Part shown: piece after piece, positions 31,100 through 40,972 of the stretch
Layout: every line of letters starts with the position of its first letter
How positions within the stretch are numbered: position 1 is the stretch's first letter
Assembly (NCBI RefSeq): GCF_011634895.1
Contig: NZ_SIRR01000032.1
Coordinates: 1 to 64,000, forward strand
From: Rheinheimera pleomorphica
GTDB taxonomy: Bacteria > Pseudomonadota > Gammaproteobacteria > Enterobacterales > Alteromonadaceae
Direction: 5' to 3'
DNA: 64,000 nt
Translations under genes and position numbers: made by a program
Notes under the pieces: generated by a model
What the model was told of the DNA's origin: nothing
What the model saw: the letters and a program-made list of their open reading frames with translations, nothing else
The model's database searches: none

Positions 31100-31899
31100 T
31101 ATGCGTTTTCCTTGCCCAGCCAGGCCGGTTTACGTTTTTCGAGGAATGCCGTTAAGCCTTCCTGACCTTCCGGTGATACCCGTATTTCAGCAATCGCTTG
31201 TTCGGTATGGGCTATTACGTTATTGCTGATCTTGCGATTATAAATATTGTGGATCAGCGACTTGGCAGCTGTTAATGCCGCCGGGCTGTTTTGCAGCAGA
31301 GTGTTGATAAAGGTTTCAGCGCTGTCGGCTAATTCACCTTCGGTTACTACTTCATGCAGCAGACCAAGCTTTTTCGCCGTCGGTGCCATAAAGCGCTCGG
31401 CAGTTAAAAAATAACGCCGGCTTTCACGCTCACCAATGGCGCGCATGACATAAGGGCTAATCACCGCAGGAATAAGGCCAATACGCACTTCGCTTAAGCA
31501 GAAGCTGGCATTCTCTTCGGCAATGGCGATATCGCAGCAGGCAACCAAACCTAAAGCGCCGCCAAAGGCTGCACCTTTTATCAGGGCGAGGGTAGGTTTA
31601 GGGAATTTATCCAGCCGGTGCATTAGGGTGGCCAGTTCAGCGGCGTCATTTAAATTTTGCTGGTAGTCTTTTTGCGCCATAGAGCGCATCCAATTTAAGT
31701 CGGCACCGGCAGAGAAGTTTTTGCCGTTAGCAGCCAGCACCAATACCCGCACTTTATCGTTATTGGCTAAGTCTTTTAGCACAGCGATAAGCTCGGCGAT
31801 CATGGCATCGTCAAAGGCGTTGTGTACCTCGGGACGGTTTAGCGCTAGGGTGGCTACGCCGCGCGGGTCGATACTGACTTCTGTGTAAACCTGGTTCAT
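31099..31899 (-). CDS. liuC: methylglutaconyl-CoA hydratase (enoyl-CoA hydratase family)
   Basis: 266 residues from the ATG at 31899 with CGGAG upstream. The frame continues to 32079 but that part translates the intergenic repeat (EPHGGFMACRR...). Crotonase motifs: oxyanion-hole NGKNFSAGADLNWM and KGAAFGGALGLVACCDIAIA. It hydrates 3-methylglutaconyl-CoA to HMG-CoA. Function assigned mainly from its place between the two carboxylase subunit genes. Confidence 0.92.
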   Translation of the reverse strand: MNQVYTEVSIDPRGVATLALNRPEVHNAFDDAMIAELIAVLKDLANNDKVRVLVLAANGKNFSAGADLNWMRSMAQKDYQQNLNDAAELATLMHRLDKFPKPTLALIKGAAFGGALGLVACCDIAIAEENASFCLSEVRIGLIPAVISPYVMRAIGERESRRYFLTAERFMAPTAKKLGLLHEVVTEGELADSAETFINTLLQNSPAALTAAKSLIHNIYNRKISNNVIAHTEQAIAEIRVSPEGQEGLTAFLEKRKPAWLGKENA

Positions 31900-31949
31900 T
31901 TTGTCTCCGAAAGTGTTAATGCAACTTGTGACTGCATTTCTTCGAAATC

Positions 31950-32184
31950 GCGGTTGCTGCGTGAAGTTTTTTCTGCGACACGCCATAAACCCTCCATGGG
32001 GCTCGATTCCGGCCATCCATGGCCTCCAACGGTCGCCGAAAAAATCACATCCGCACCCGCTTGATATCCGGTGCAGCAAGCGCGCAGTGCACTTTGCTCA
32101 GAACCGTGTTTTTCAGGGACGAAAAACACGAGCCTACAGGGATGTATTCACGGCGTGTTCTGACAAAGTTGTACGGAGTGATTG
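31950..32184. repeat. intergenic two-hairpin element, copy b (between liuC and liuB)
   Basis: Occupies most of the 308-bp gap. Hairpin 1: arms 31950-31979 and 32032-32060, core 31980-32031 (52 nt). Hairpin 2: arms 32087-32104 and 32157-32174, core 32105-32156 (52 nt). Closest to copy a, but the second hairpin's inner stem is CTCAGAAC/GTTCTGA instead of CCGGAAC/GTTCCGG, a compensated change. Confidence 0.9.
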
Positions 32185-32207
32185 CGATTGTCTGCATCAT
32201 AGTGGCA

Positions 32208-33815
32208 TCACATCCGAAACACGCCAAAACGGCTCTCTTCAATCGGTGCATTCAGCGCAGCGGCTAATGCCAGCCCCACTGTCATCCGTGTCTGTGCCGG
32301 GTCGATAATGCCATCGTCCCACAAGCGACCACTGGCATAATACGGGTGGCCCTGTTTTTCGTACTGCTCAATAATCGGTTGCTTCAGCGCTTTTTCCGCA
32401 TCTGCCGACAGCGTTTCGCCTTTACGCGCCAAACCATCTTTAGTCACCTGCGCCATTACACCGGCGGCTTGCTCACCGCCCATTACCGAAATACGCGCAT
32501 TGGGCCATATCCACATCATGGTGGGGTCGTAAGCGCGGCCGCACATGCCGTAATTACCGGCGCCGTAGCTGCCGCCAATCAACACAGTAAATTTGGGCAC
32601 CTTGGCGCAGCTTACTGCCATCACCATTTTAGCGCCGTGCTTGGCAATGCCTTCGGCTTCGTACTTTTTACCTACCATAAAGCCGGTAATGTTTTGCAAA
32701 AATAGCAGGGGTATTTTGCGCTGGGCACACAGCTCAATAAAGTGTGCACCTTTTTGTGCAGATTCGGAGAATAAGATCCCGTTATTGGCGACGATACCAA
32801 CCGGGTAGCCGAAAATGCGCGCAAAACCGCACACCAGGGTGGCACCATAGTATTGTTTAAATTCATCAAAGTCAGAGCCATCGACGATGCGGGCAATCAC
32901 TTCTTTAACATCAAACGGCTTGCGTAAATCGGTGCCGACTATGCCGTACAGCTCTTTGGCGTCATACAGCGGCTCTTGCGCCGGTTTAATATCCATCTGC
33001 TGTGGGGTAGGGCGGTTTAAGCGCGATACCGCATTGCGGGCCAGTTGCAGCGCGTGCTCGTCGTTTAACGCATAGTGATCCGCCACACCGGAGATTTTAC
33101 AATGTACGTCAGCACCGCCGAGCTCTTCGGCGGAGACTTCTTCACCGGTGGCAGCTTTTACCAGCGGCGGGCCGGCTAAAAAGATGGTACCTTGCTCTTT
33201 TACGATAATGCTTTCATCGGCCATTGCCGGTACATAAGCACCGCCAGCAGTACACAAGCCCATTACTACAGCAATTTGTGGTATGCCTTTAGCCGACATA
33301 TTCGCCTGGTTAAAGAAGATACGGCCAAAGTGCAGTTTATCCGGGAATACTTCATCCTGGCGTGGCAGGTTAGCACCGCCTGAGTCGACCAGATAAATAC
33401 ACGGCAGGTGGCAGCGCTCGGCAATTTCCTGGGCGCGTAAATGCTTTTTCACGGTAAGCGGGTAGTAGGTACCGCCTTTTACCGTGGCGTCGTTGGCGAC
33501 AATCATGCACTCGACACCACTAACGCGGCCAATACCCGCGACAACACCGGCACTGGGTACGTAATCGTCGTAGCATTCCCAGCCGGCAAACTGGCCAATT
33601 TCTAAAAAAGGCGAGCCCGGATCGAGCAGCTTTTGAATGCGATCACGCACAAACAACTTACCGCGTGCGGTATGACGGGCAATTAAGGCTTCACCGCCAC
33701 CGAGTTTAATTTGCTGTACTTTGCTTTGCAGATCATCGACCACGGCCTGCATGGCGGCGGCGTTTTTCTGGAAGTCCTCAGCGCGAGGATTGATTTTTGA
33801 GGTAATTCTGGTCAC
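32208..33815 (-). CDS. liuB: methylcrotonyl-CoA carboxylase beta (carboxyltransferase) subunit
   Basis: 535 residues, carboxyl transferase family. The N-terminal half has the CoA-binding region ([19 protein letters not shown]); the C-terminal half has the biotin/acyl-CoA site ([31 protein letters not shown]). Length matches 3-methylcrotonyl-CoA carboxylase beta chains. It transfers carboxyl from biotin on LiuD to methylcrotonyl-CoA. Sixty-four bases after liuA with a perfect palindrome between. Confidence 0.95.
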   Translation of the reverse strand: MTRITSKINPRAEDFQKNAAAMQAVVDDLQSKVQQIKLGGGEALIARHTARGKLFVRDRIQKLLDPGSPFLEIGQFAGWECYDDYVPSAGVVAGIGRVSGVECMIVANDATVKGGTYYPLTVKKHLRAQEIAERCHLPCIYLVDSGGANLPRQDEVFPDKLHFGRIFFNQANMSAKGIPQIAVVMGLCTAGGAYVPAMADESIIVKEQGTIFLAGPPLVKAATGEEVSAEELGGADVHCKISGVADHYALNDEHALQLARNAVSRLNRPTPQQMDIKPAQEPLYDAKELYGIVGTDLRKPFDVKEVIARIVDGSDFDEFKQYYGATLVCGFARIFGYPVGIVANNGILFSESAQKGAHFIELCAQRKIPLLFLQNITGFMVGKKYEAEGIAKHGAKMVMAVSCAKVPKFTVLIGGSYGAGNYGMCGRAYDPTMMWIWPNARISVMGGEQAAGVMAQVTKDGLARKGETLSADAEKALKQPIIEQYEKQGHPYYASGRLWDDGIIDPAQTRMTVGLALAAALNAPIEESRFGVFRM

Positions 33816-33830
33816 TTAAGTCACCTTTAA

Positions 33831-33848
33831 CCGGGCCTGCAGGCCCGG
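33831..33848. repeat. perfect 18-bp palindrome between liuA and liuB
   Basis: CCGGGCCTGCAGGCCCGG, extendable by one A/T pair on each side. No T-run follows on the minus strand, so it is more likely an mRNA processing or stabilising hairpin inside the liu operon than a terminator. Confidence 0.55.
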
Positions 33849-33879
33849 TGCAGAATAGCTGGAAAGGTTTGTCTTGCGT

Positions 33880-35049
33880 TTAGTTTGATTCAGTAAACAG
33901 TTCGCGGCCAATCAGCATACGGCGGATTTCCGAGGTGCCTGCGCCAATTTCGTACAGCTTGGCATCACGCAGTAAGCGTCCGGTAGGGTACTCGTTAATA
34001 TAGCCATTACCGCCTAACAACTGAATTGCATCCAGCGCCATCTTGGTGGCCAGCTCTGCCGAGTACAGAATAACCGCCGCCGCATCTTTACGGGTGGTTT
34101 CACCGCGATCACAAGCTTTGGCGACGGTATAAACGTAAGACTTAGCGGCGTTCATCTGAGTGTACATATCGGCCAATTTACCCTGTACCAGCTGGAATTC
34201 ACCGATAGATTGACCAAACTGCTTACGGTCGTGAATATACGGCACTACCACGTCCATACAAGCTTGCATAATGCCCAGTGGACCGGCTGATAACACCACG
34301 CGCTCGTAGTCCAGACCGCTCATTAATACCTTAACGCCACCGCCAACCTGGCCCAGCACGTTTTCCTCTGGTACTTCGCAGTCTTCAAACACCAGCTCAC
34401 AGGTGTTAGAGCCGCGCATACCTAATTTATCCAGCTTCTGCGCTGTGCTAAAGCCTTTAGTGCCGCGCTCGACGATAAACGCAGTAATGCCCTTAGAGCC
34501 GGCATTAATGTCGGTTTTGGCGTAAATTACATAGGTGTGTGCATCCGGGCCATTGGTGATCCACATCTTGTTGCCATTTAAAATGTACTTGTCGCCTTGT
34601 TTCTCAGCGCGCAGTTTCATGCTGACCACGTCTGAACCGGCGTTCGGTTCACTCATCGCCAAGGCACCGATATGCTCGCCCGAGCACAGTTTTGGCAGAT
34701 ATTTCAACTTCTGCGCTTCGCTGCCGTTGCGGAATATCTGGTTTACACACAGGTTAGAATGCGCACCGTAGGATAAGCCAACCGAGGCTGAGGCGCGGCT
34801 GATTTCTTCCAGTGCTACTACGTGCTCTAAGTAACCTAAACCTGAGCCGCCGTATTTTTCATCGACGGTAATGCCCAGCAGGCCTAAATCACCGAATTTG
34901 CGCCACAGCTCATTCGGGAATTCATTTTTTTCGTCAATATGGGCGGCGCGCGGGGCGATTTCTTCGCGGGCAAAGGCGTTAACCTGCTCGCGGATCATAT
35001 CTACCGTTTCGCCTAAATCGAAATTAAGCCCTTTATAACTGCTAATCAT
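33880..35049 (-). CDS. liuA: isovaleryl-CoA dehydrogenase
   Basis: 389 residues, acyl-CoA dehydrogenase fold. The catalytic Glu is E249 in LDYERVVL, the position typical of isovaleryl-CoA dehydrogenases; the usual C-terminal site holds Gly/Ala instead (YEIGAGTSE). FAD motifs MSEPNAGSD and MWITNGPDA are intact. It oxidises isovaleryl-CoA to 3-methylcrotonyl-CoA and passes electrons to ETF. First catabolic gene after liuR. Confidence 0.95.
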   Translation of the reverse strand: MISSYKGLNFDLGETVDMIREQVNAFAREEIAPRAAHIDEKNEFPNELWRKFGDLGLLGITVDEKYGGSGLGYLEHVVALEEISRASASVGLSYGAHSNLCVNQIFRNGSEAQKLKYLPKLCSGEHIGALAMSEPNAGSDVVSMKLRAEKQGDKYILNGNKMWITNGPDAHTYVIYAKTDINAGSKGITAFIVERGTKGFSTAQKLDKLGMRGSNTCELVFEDCEVPEENVLGQVGGGVKVLMSGLDYERVVLSAGPLGIMQACMDVVVPYIHDRKQFGQSIGEFQLVQGKLADMYTQMNAAKSYVYTVAKACDRGETTRKDAAAVILYSAELATKMALDAIQLLGGNGYINEYPTGRLLRDAKLYEIGAGTSEIRRMLIGRELFTESN

Positions 35050-35082
35050 TGTGGATCCCCGTTTGCTATGTTCTTCAACTGC

Positions 35083-35487
35083 TTAGGCAGTTTTATGTTG
35101 TTTGGCGTCGGCTAAGGTGTCGCGGCAACGTTTTTCTACCGTTACCAGCTCCATCAGCACTACTTTGATATCGTCCATCTGCTGATGCAGTTCGGCTTTT
35201 TTCAGCTCAATCAGTTTCAGCATGGTACTTAATTGGGTGACGCTGCTTTTATCAGCGTCGTACAGTTCAAACAGCTGGCCGGTTTCTGCCAGGCTAAAAC
35301 CCAAGCGCTTGCCGCGTAAAATAAGCTTTAACCTTACCCGGTCGCGCTTACTGTAAATACGGGTTTGGCCGTTACGTAAAGGCGTGATCAGCCCCTGATC
35401 TTCATAAAAGCGGATACTACGGGTAGTAATATCAAACTCTTTGGCCAGTTCGCTGATACTGTATGTTTTTTCTTCTTTTTCTGTCAT
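35083..35487 (-). CDS. liuR: MerR-family regulator of the leucine/isovalerate genes
   Basis: 134 residues from the ATG at 35487, chosen because GGGGA sits 9-13 bases upstream; an ATG at 35496 and a TTG at 35514 are alternatives. The N-terminus is a MerR winged helix (YSISELAKEFDITTRSIRFYEDQGL), followed by a long dimerisation coiled coil. No metal-binding cysteine pattern is present. LiuR homologues control branched-chain amino acid degradation in proteobacteria. It heads the liu operon and probably autoregulates through the dyad at 35526-35541. Confidence 0.88.
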   Translation of the reverse strand: MTEKEEKTYSISELAKEFDITTRSIRFYEDQGLITPLRNGQTRIYSKRDRVRLKLILRGKRLGFSLAETGQLFELYDADKSSVTQLSTMLKLIELKKAELHQQMDDIKVVLMELVTVEKRCRDTLADAKQHKTA

Positions 35488-35525
35488 AAACGCCATCCCC
35501 GAAAACGCAGTCAATATAAGTGAAG

Positions 35526-35541
35526 TTTACGTAAAGGTAAA
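35526..35541 (-). promoter_or_regulatory. LiuR-like operator upstream of liuR
   Basis: TTTACGTAAAGGTAAA, an imperfect dyad of TTTAC half-sites about 40-55 bases before the liuR start. On the minus strand it overlaps a plausible promoter, with TATATT about 17 bases after TTTACC. Resembles the second site at 35676. Assignment to LiuR is inference. Confidence 0.55.
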
Positions 35542-35675
35542 GCTGATGGCGTGAAGCTAAGTCGGCAAAACGGCCATTTTTGCCACCTTTGTAAAGCAAA
35601 AATGCCAGTTTGCGCTGGTCAGACTGTACACTTTGCTGAACCAAAAGCGCAGCACCCTACCATAGTGTTAGGTGG

Positions 35676-35697
35676 TTGACGTTGGCGTAAACGTAAA
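35676..35697 (+). promoter_or_regulatory. LiuR-like operator upstream of the thiolase gene
   Basis: Starts TTGACGTTGGCGTAAACG and continues TAAA. It contains two CGTAAA half-sites and a -35-like TTGACG, about 60-75 bases before the thiolase ATG. It shares TTTAC/GTAAA elements with the liuR-proximal site, suggesting that one regulator controls both divergent transcripts. Confidence 0.5.
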
Positions 35698-35752
35698 TTT
35701 GGTGTAGGCTCTGGAGCAACTTTTTAGCCGACAGCTTTTTTTGGAGATTTAT

Positions 35753-36934
35753 ATGGCTAGCGAAAATATTGTTATCGTTGCTGCAAAACGTACCGCCATG
35801 GGCGGCTTTATGGGCGGCTTAGCTGATGTTGACGCCACTGTGCTTGGCGCAACGGCGATTAAAGCAGCATTAGAGCAGGCTGGTATAAGCGGCGATAAGG
35901 TTAGCGAAGTGATTATGGGCAACGTGCTGCCAGCCGGTTTAGGCCAGGCACCCGCGCGTCAGGCCACGTTAAAAGCCGGCTTACCGTTAACAGCAGGCGC
36001 TACCACCATTAATAAAGTATGTGGTTCCGGCTTAAAAGCGGTGATGCTGGCCAGCGATTTATTAAAAGCCGGCAGCGCCGATGTAGTAGTGGCCGGTGGT
36101 ATGGAATCGATGAGTAACGCGCCTTACCTGCTGGATAAAGCCCGTAGCGGTTACCGTATGGGCCACGGCCAAATTAAAGATCATATGATGTTAGACGGCC
36201 TGGAAAATGCCTACGACGGTAAAGCCATGGGCTGTTTTGCGCAGCAGACAGCAGACGAGAAAGGCATTAGCCGTGAGCAAATGGATGCCTTTGCCGTGCA
36301 ATCGTTAACCCGTGCGCAGCAGGCGATCAACTCTGGCGCTTTTGAAGGCGAAATTACCCCGGTCACTTTCCAGACCCGCAAAGGTGAAATGACCTTTGCG
36401 GTAGATGAGCAGCCTGGCAATGCCAAGGTAGATAAAATTCCAACGCTGCGGCCGGCTTTTGCCAAAGATGGCACTATTACGGCGGCTAACTCCAGCTCAA
36501 TTTCAGACGGCGCCGCTGCGCTGATTTTAATGCGCGAGTCTGATGCCAAAGCCCAAGGTGCTAAGCCACTGGCACGCGTGGTAGCGCATGCGACAAATTC
36601 AATGGAACCGGCTCTGTTTACCGTAGCCCCGGTTGGCGCAATGCAAAAAGTGCTGCAAAAAGCTGGCTGGGATAAACAGCAGGTAGATCTGTGGGAAATT
36701 AACGAAGCTTTTGCCATGGTAACTATGCTGGCCATTAATGAGCTGGGCCTGGACGAGAGCAAAGTAAACGTGAACGGCGGCGCCTGTGCGCTGGGCCATC
36801 CTATCGGTGCTTCAGGTGCGCGCATTCTGGTTACCCTTATTCATGCGCTGCGCAACCGCGGTTTAAGCAAAGGCGTTGCCTCACTGTGTATCGGTGGCGG
36901 CGAAGCCGTAGCATTGGCGGTAGAAGTACTGTAA
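35753..36934 (+). CDS. atoB: acetyl-CoA C-acetyltransferase (thiolase)
   Basis: 393 residues from the ATG at 35753 (GGAG seven bases upstream; an upstream in-frame start adds only four codons). Nucleophilic Cys90 in INKVCGSGLKAV, plus GHPIGASGARI and the second catalytic Cys in LCIGGGEAVA. It cleaves acetoacetyl-CoA made by ScoAB; it may also act on 2-methylacetoacetyl-CoA from isoleucine. First gene of the valine-side cluster, divergent from liuR. Confidence 0.93.
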   Translation: MASENIVIVAAKRTAMGGFMGGLADVDATVLGATAIKAALEQAGISGDKVSEVIMGNVLPAGLGQAPARQATLKAGLPLTAGATTINKVCGSGLKAVMLASDLLKAGSADVVVAGGMESMSNAPYLLDKARSGYRMGHGQIKDHMMLDGLENAYDGKAMGCFAQQTADEKGISREQMDAFAVQSLTRAQQAINSGAFEGEITPVTFQTRKGEMTFAVDEQPGNAKVDKIPTLRPAFAKDGTITAANSSSISDGAAALILMRESDAKAQGAKPLARVVAHATNSMEPALFTVAPVGAMQKVLQKAGWDKQQVDLWEINEAFAMVTMLAINELGLDESKVNVNGGACALGHPIGASGARILVTLIHALRNRGLSKGVASLCIGGGEAVALAVEVL

Positions 36935-37079
36935 CAACGCAAAGAGTTTGCAAGCATAGCAGGCTTTGCAACCGGCTCACGGCAACTGCAGTAATAAAGA
37001 CAAATTAACTGACGGCAACTTTGCATAATTACACAGATATAAACGCCGGCAGTACACCCAAACAATCGGGAGAAGCAAC

Positions 37080-38576
37080 ATGACACAACAGGTTAAGCAT
37101 TTTATCGACGGCGAGTTTGTCGCACCAACAGGTGACAAATTGATCGCCGTGACCAACCCGGCAACACAAGAGGTGATTGCTCAGGTGGCCTGCGCCACGC
37201 CAAGTGAAATGGAGCAAGCGATCGAATCGGCCAAGGCCGCGTTTAAAACCTGGAAAGAAGTGCCAGTATCAGAGCGCGCTCGTTTAATGATGCGTTTTGC
37301 GCATTTATTAAAAGAGCACCAGGCTGATATTGCTGACATTATCTGTAAAGAGCTGGGTAAAACAGTCGAAGATGCCAAAGGCGACGTCTGGCGCGGTATC
37401 GAGGTAGTAGAACAGGCCGCGAATATACCGTCATTAATGATGGGTGAGACGGTAGAAAACGTCGCGCGCAGCATCGACACCTACAGCTACATCCAGCCGC
37501 TGGGCGTGTGTGCCGGTATTACCCCGTTTAACTTCCCGGCGATGATCCCGCTGTGGATGTTCCCGATGGCCATTGCCTGTGGCAACACCTTTATTTTAAA
37601 GCCGTCTGAGCAAGATCCGATGACGGTAAACAAAATTGCCGAGCTGTTTGTACAAGCCGGCGCGCCCAAAGGCGTATTACAGGTGGTACATGGCGCGAAA
37701 GAGCAGGTTGATGCCATTTTGCACCATCCGGATATCAAAGCCATTTCGTTTGTCGGTTCAGTTAATGTTGGCCAGTACATTTACAAAACCGGCACTGACA
37801 ACCTAAAACGCGTACAGGCCTTTGCCGGTGCGAAAAACCATATGGTCATCATGCCGGATGCGAACAAACAGCAGGTGATCAATGCCTTAGTGGGCGCTTC
37901 AGTCGGTGCGGCCGGCCAGCGCTGTATGGCGATTTCTGTCGCGGTATTTGTTGGCGCAGCAGCTGATTGGATCCCGGAAGTGGCCGCAGCTATAGGCAAG
38001 GTACGTCCGGGTGTTTACACCGACCCTAACGCTGCCTATGGCCCGCAAATCAGCCCGCAGGCACGTGCCCGCGTGTTGTCACTGATTGAGCAAGGCAAAA
38101 AAGAAGGTGCTACCTGCGTACTGGATGGTTCTGACTGTAAAGTTGACGGTTACCCGAACGGTAACTGGGTTGGCCCGACGGTGTTTAGCAACGTGACTAC
38201 CGAGATGGAAATTTATAAGCAGGAAATCTTTGGCCCGGTACTGTCTACCATGACAGTAGGATCACTGGATGAAGCGCTGAAAGTGGTTAACGAAAGCCCA
38301 TACGGTAACGGCACCTCTATTTTTACTGCCAGCGGCGCGGCTGCACGTAAGTATCAGCACGAAGTGGAAGTGGGTCAGGTAGGTATCAATATTCCTATTC
38401 CGGTGCCTCTGCCATTCTTCTCGTTTACTGGCTGGAAAGGCTCGTTCTACGGCGACCAGCATGCCTACGGTAAGCAGGCAGTGCGTTTTTACACTGAAAC
38501 GAAGACCATTACAGCGCGCTGGTTTGATGACGATATTCAGGTGTCTGGCCCGAATATGTCGATTAATTTGCGTTAA
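37080..38576 (+). CDS. mmsA: CoA-acylating methylmalonate-semialdehyde dehydrogenase
   Basis: 498 residues of the aldehyde dehydrogenase superfamily. The nucleophilic Cys is in [10 protein letters not shown] (about 285), and the family-specific [21 protein letters not shown] block is present. It converts methylmalonate semialdehyde (from valine) to propionyl-CoA using NAD+ and CoA. Good ribosome site (GGGAGAAGC). A hairpin GAGCCTGA/TCAGGCTC at 38586-38607 and an intergenic element follow. Confidence 0.95.
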   Translation: MTQQVKHFIDGEFVAPTGDKLIAVTNPATQEVIAQVACATPSEMEQAIESAKAAFKTWKEVPVSERARLMMRFAHLLKEHQADIADIICKELGKTVEDAKGDVWRGIEVVEQAANIPSLMMGETVENVARSIDTYSYIQPLGVCAGITPFNFPAMIPLWMFPMAIACGNTFILKPSEQDPMTVNKIAELFVQAGAPKGVLQVVHGAKEQVDAILHHPDIKAISFVGSVNVGQYIYKTGTDNLKRVQAFAGAKNHMVIMPDANKQQVINALVGASVGAAGQRCMAISVAVFVGAAADWIPEVAAAIGKVRPGVYTDPNAAYGPQISPQARARVLSLIEQGKKEGATCVLDGSDCKVDGYPNGNWVGPTVFSNVTTEMEIYKQEIFGPVLSTMTVGSLDEALKVVNESPYGNGTSIFTASGAAARKYQHEVEVGQVGINIPIPVPLPFFSFTGWKGSFYGDQHAYGKQAVRFYTETKTITARWFDDDIQVSGPNMSINLR

Positions 38577-38585
38577 GGCAACACG

Positions 38586-38607
38586 GAGCCTGATTTTGGT
38601 CAGGCTC
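38586..38607 (+). terminator. hairpin after mmsA
   Basis: Perfect 8-bp stem GAGCCTGA/TCAGGCTC with a six-base loop, ten bases after the mmsA stop. No T-run, so termination is uncertain. Confidence 0.4.
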
Positions 38608-38611
38608 AGGC

Positions 38612-38706
38612 CTGCACACTTTACACGCCGACACGCCATAAACCATCCATGGGGCTCGACTCCGGCCATCCATGGCCTCCAACGGTCGGCTAAGTAAAGT
38701 CTGCAG
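38612..38706. repeat. intergenic hairpin element, copy c (single hairpin)
   Basis: Arms 38612-38632 (CTGCACACTTTACACGCCG...) and 38685-38706 (the complement of CTGCAGACTTTACTTAGCCG...) enclose a 52-nt core at 38633-38684 that is identical to the first core of copy a. The arms are unrelated to those of copies a, b and e. The second-type core is absent. Confidence 0.88.
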
Positions 38707-38740
38707 TCCTTCTGCGATGCAGATTCGAAGCGGTTAACAA

Positions 38741-38853
38741 GGCGCCGAGCGGAGTAGATTTAACTTAGCGAGCGATCAAGAGTGAGCCGGGTGATCCGAC
38801 ATTTCGGAGCGGCGAACGGGCGAGCATGTTAAATGTACGGAAGCTCGAAAGCC
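38741..38853. repeat. large imperfect inverted repeat between mmsA and the isobutyryl-CoA dehydrogenase gene
   Basis: GTAGATTTAAC at 38754-38764 pairs with GTTAAATGTAC at 38828-38838. The stem extends outward through GAGC/GCTC and GGC/GCC blocks. A small hairpin CCGA/TCGG sits in the loop. It does not contain either 52-nt core. The 299-bp gap holds this, copy c and the mmsA hairpin, and no gene. Confidence 0.55.
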
Positions 38854-38875
38854 GATTGGATAAGCAGGACCAACT

Positions 38876-40033
38876 ATGAATTTCAATTTAACAGAAGACC
38901 AACAAGCCTTTGTCGATGTGGCCAAACAGTTTGCCGAACAAGAACTGGCGCCACACGCAGCCCAGTGGGATCGCGATCACCACTTTCCAAAAGACGTTAT
39001 TCAAAAAGCCGGTGAGCTGGGTTTCTGCTCACTGTACACGCCGGAAGATGACGGCGGTATGGGGCTATCACGTTTAGATTCATCCATTATTTTCGAACAG
39101 CTGTCTATGGGCTGTACCGCGACTACCGCGATGCTGACCATTCACAATATGGCCACCTGGATGATCGCCAACTGGGGTACCAGTGATGCTAAAGCACAGT
39201 GGATGGAGCATCTGGTTACAGGCCAGAAACTGGCGTCTTATTGCTTAACTGAGCCAGGCTCAGGTTCGGATGCCGCCGGGCTTCGCACTACAGCGAAAAA
39301 AGATGGCGATGAGTACGTATTAAACGGCTCGAAAATGTTTATCTCCGGCGCCGGTTCAACTGAGGTGTTGGTAGTGATGGCGCGTACCGGTGAAGCCGGG
39401 CCTAAAGGCATTTCAGCCTTTATCGTGCCAGCGGATGCCAAGGGCGTTATCTACGGCAAAGCAGAAGAGAAAATGGGCTGGAACGCGCAGCCGACCCGCT
39501 TGATCACTTTTGAAGACGTACGTATTCCGGCACATTACCTGTTAGGTAACGAAGGTGAAGGTTTTAGCTTTGCCATGAAAGGTTTAGACGGCGGCCGTAT
39601 CAATATCGCAACCTGTTCAATTGGTACCGCGCAGCAGGCACTTAACACCGCGCGTAACTATATGTTGGAGCGTCAGCAGTTTGGTAAGCCACTGGCAGCG
39701 TTTCAGGCACTGCAGTTTAAACTGGCCGATATGGCAACCGAGCTGGTTGCCGCGCGGCAGTTAGTGCGTTTAGCGGCGTTTAAACTGGATCAGAAAGACA
39801 GCGAAGCGACAGCGTACTGTGCTATGGCAAAACGCTTTGCGACTGACGTTGGCTTCCAGGTGTGCGATCAGGCGCTGCAACTGCACGGTGGTTATGGCTA
39901 CATTAAAGAATACCCGCTGGAGCGGCATTTCCGTGATGTACGTGTGCATCAGATTTTGGAAGGCACCAACGAAATTATGCGGCTGATTATTGGCCGGCGT
40001 TTACTGGATGAAGCCGCAGGCGACATTCTGTAA
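38876..40033 (+). CDS. acyl-CoA dehydrogenase, probably isobutyryl-CoA dehydrogenase
   Basis: 385 residues. The catalytic Glu is E362 in ILEGTNEIM, the position used by short/branched-chain dehydrogenases other than isovaleryl-CoA dehydrogenase. FAD-binding LTEPGSGSDA and MFISGAGST motifs are intact. Its place between mmsA and the hydratase/hydrolase pair implies oxidation of isobutyryl-CoA to methacrylyl-CoA in valine degradation; a 2-methylbutyryl-CoA activity is also possible. Confidence 0.9.
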   Translation: MNFNLTEDQQAFVDVAKQFAEQELAPHAAQWDRDHHFPKDVIQKAGELGFCSLYTPEDDGGMGLSRLDSSIIFEQLSMGCTATTAMLTIHNMATWMIANWGTSDAKAQWMEHLVTGQKLASYCLTEPGSGSDAAGLRTTAKKDGDEYVLNGSKMFISGAGSTEVLVVMARTGEAGPKGISAFIVPADAKGVIYGKAEEKMGWNAQPTRLITFEDVRIPAHYLLGNEGEGFSFAMKGLDGGRINIATCSIGTAQQALNTARNYMLERQQFGKPLAAFQALQFKLADMATELVAARQLVRLAAFKLDQKDSEATAYCAMAKRFATDVGFQVCDQALQLHGGYGYIKEYPLERHFRDVRVHQILEGTNEIMRLIIGRRLLDEAAGDIL

Positions 40034-40058
40034 CTGGTAGATGAACTCAATCTGGGGG

Positions 40059-40153
40059 AACAGGATTGTTCTAAACCGACCGTTGGAGGCCATGGATGGC
40101 CGGAGTCGAGCCCCAGGGATGGTTTATGGCGTGTCGGTGTGGACAATGCTGTT
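40059..40153. repeat. intergenic hairpin element, copy d (single hairpin, inverted)
   Basis: Core at 40081-40132 (52 nt), reverse-complementary in orientation to copies a, b, c and e. The arms AACAGGATTGTTCTAAAC.. and the complement of AACAGCATTGTCCACAC.. pair over about 21 bases and are unique to this site. The right arm reaches into the leader of the next gene, about 46 bases before its ATG. Confidence 0.88.
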
Positions 40154-40198
40154 TCACCGGGCACGTTGCATAAACTACGCCCAGATCAGGAGACAACA

Positions 40199-40972
40199 AT
40201 GGCTCAACTAAAACTCGAAAAACGCGGCCACACGGCGCTTATCACCATGTCAAACCCGCCGGCAAATACCTGGACGGCGGAAACCTTAACCCAACTGCGT
40301 GATGCGGTTAAAAGCCTGGATGCCGACAAAAATATCTATGCCTTAGTGATTACCGGCGAAGGCGAAAAGTTCTTCTCAGCCGGTGCCGATTTAAAACTGT
40401 TTGCAGACGGCGATAAAGCCGTAGCCAGCGACATGTCACGTATCTTTGGCGAAGCGTTCGAAACCTTAAGCGCATTTCGTGGTGTATCGATTGCCGCGAT
40501 CAACGGCTATGCCATGGGTGGTGGCTTAGAAGTCGCACTGGCCTGTGATATCCGTATCGCCGAGCAACAAGCCCAAATGGCGCTGCCAGAGGCCAAAGTG
40601 GGGTTACTGCCTTGCGCTGGCGGCACCCAGAACCTGGCCTGGTTAGTGGGCGAAGGTTGGGCGAAACGCATGATCCTCTGTGGTGAGCGTATCGGTGCAG
40701 AAAAAGCACAGCAAATTGGCCTGGTAGAAGAAGTTGTGGCAACCGGTATGGCACTGGAAAGTGCACTGGCCATGGCGGAAAAAGTGGCTGAGCAAAGCCC
40801 GTCTGCTGTTAGCGCTTGTAAGACGCTGATCCAAAAAGGCCGCAGTGGCACTATGCAAAGCGCATTGCCGCTGGAGCGCGAGCTGTTTGTTGGCTTGTTC
40901 GATACCAAAGATCAGGTTGAAGGTGTGCAGGCGTTTTTAGAAAAACGCAAAGCTAACTGGGTGAACGGCTAA
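40199..40972 (+). CDS. enoyl-CoA hydratase, probably methacrylyl-CoA hydratase
   Basis: 257 residues from the ATG at 40199 (CAGGAG upstream); a longer frame from 40139 starts inside repeat copy d and is not used. Crotonase signatures: SAGADLKLF and NGYAMGGGLEVALACDIRIA, with the catalytic Glu in LPEAKVGLLP. It hydrates methacrylyl-CoA to 3-hydroxyisobutyryl-CoA. The stop codon overlaps the next ATG by one base, so the product may pass to the adjacent hydrolase. Confidence 0.9.
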   Translation: MAQLKLEKRGHTALITMSNPPANTWTAETLTQLRDAVKSLDADKNIYALVITGEGEKFFSAGADLKLFADGDKAVASDMSRIFGEAFETLSAFRGVSIAAINGYAMGGGLEVALACDIRIAEQQAQMALPEAKVGLLPCAGGTQNLAWLVGEGWAKRMILCGERIGAEKAQQIGLVEEVVATGMALESALAMAEKVAEQSPSAVSACKTLIQKGRSGTMQSALPLERELFVGLFDTKDQVEGVQAFLEKRKANWVNG

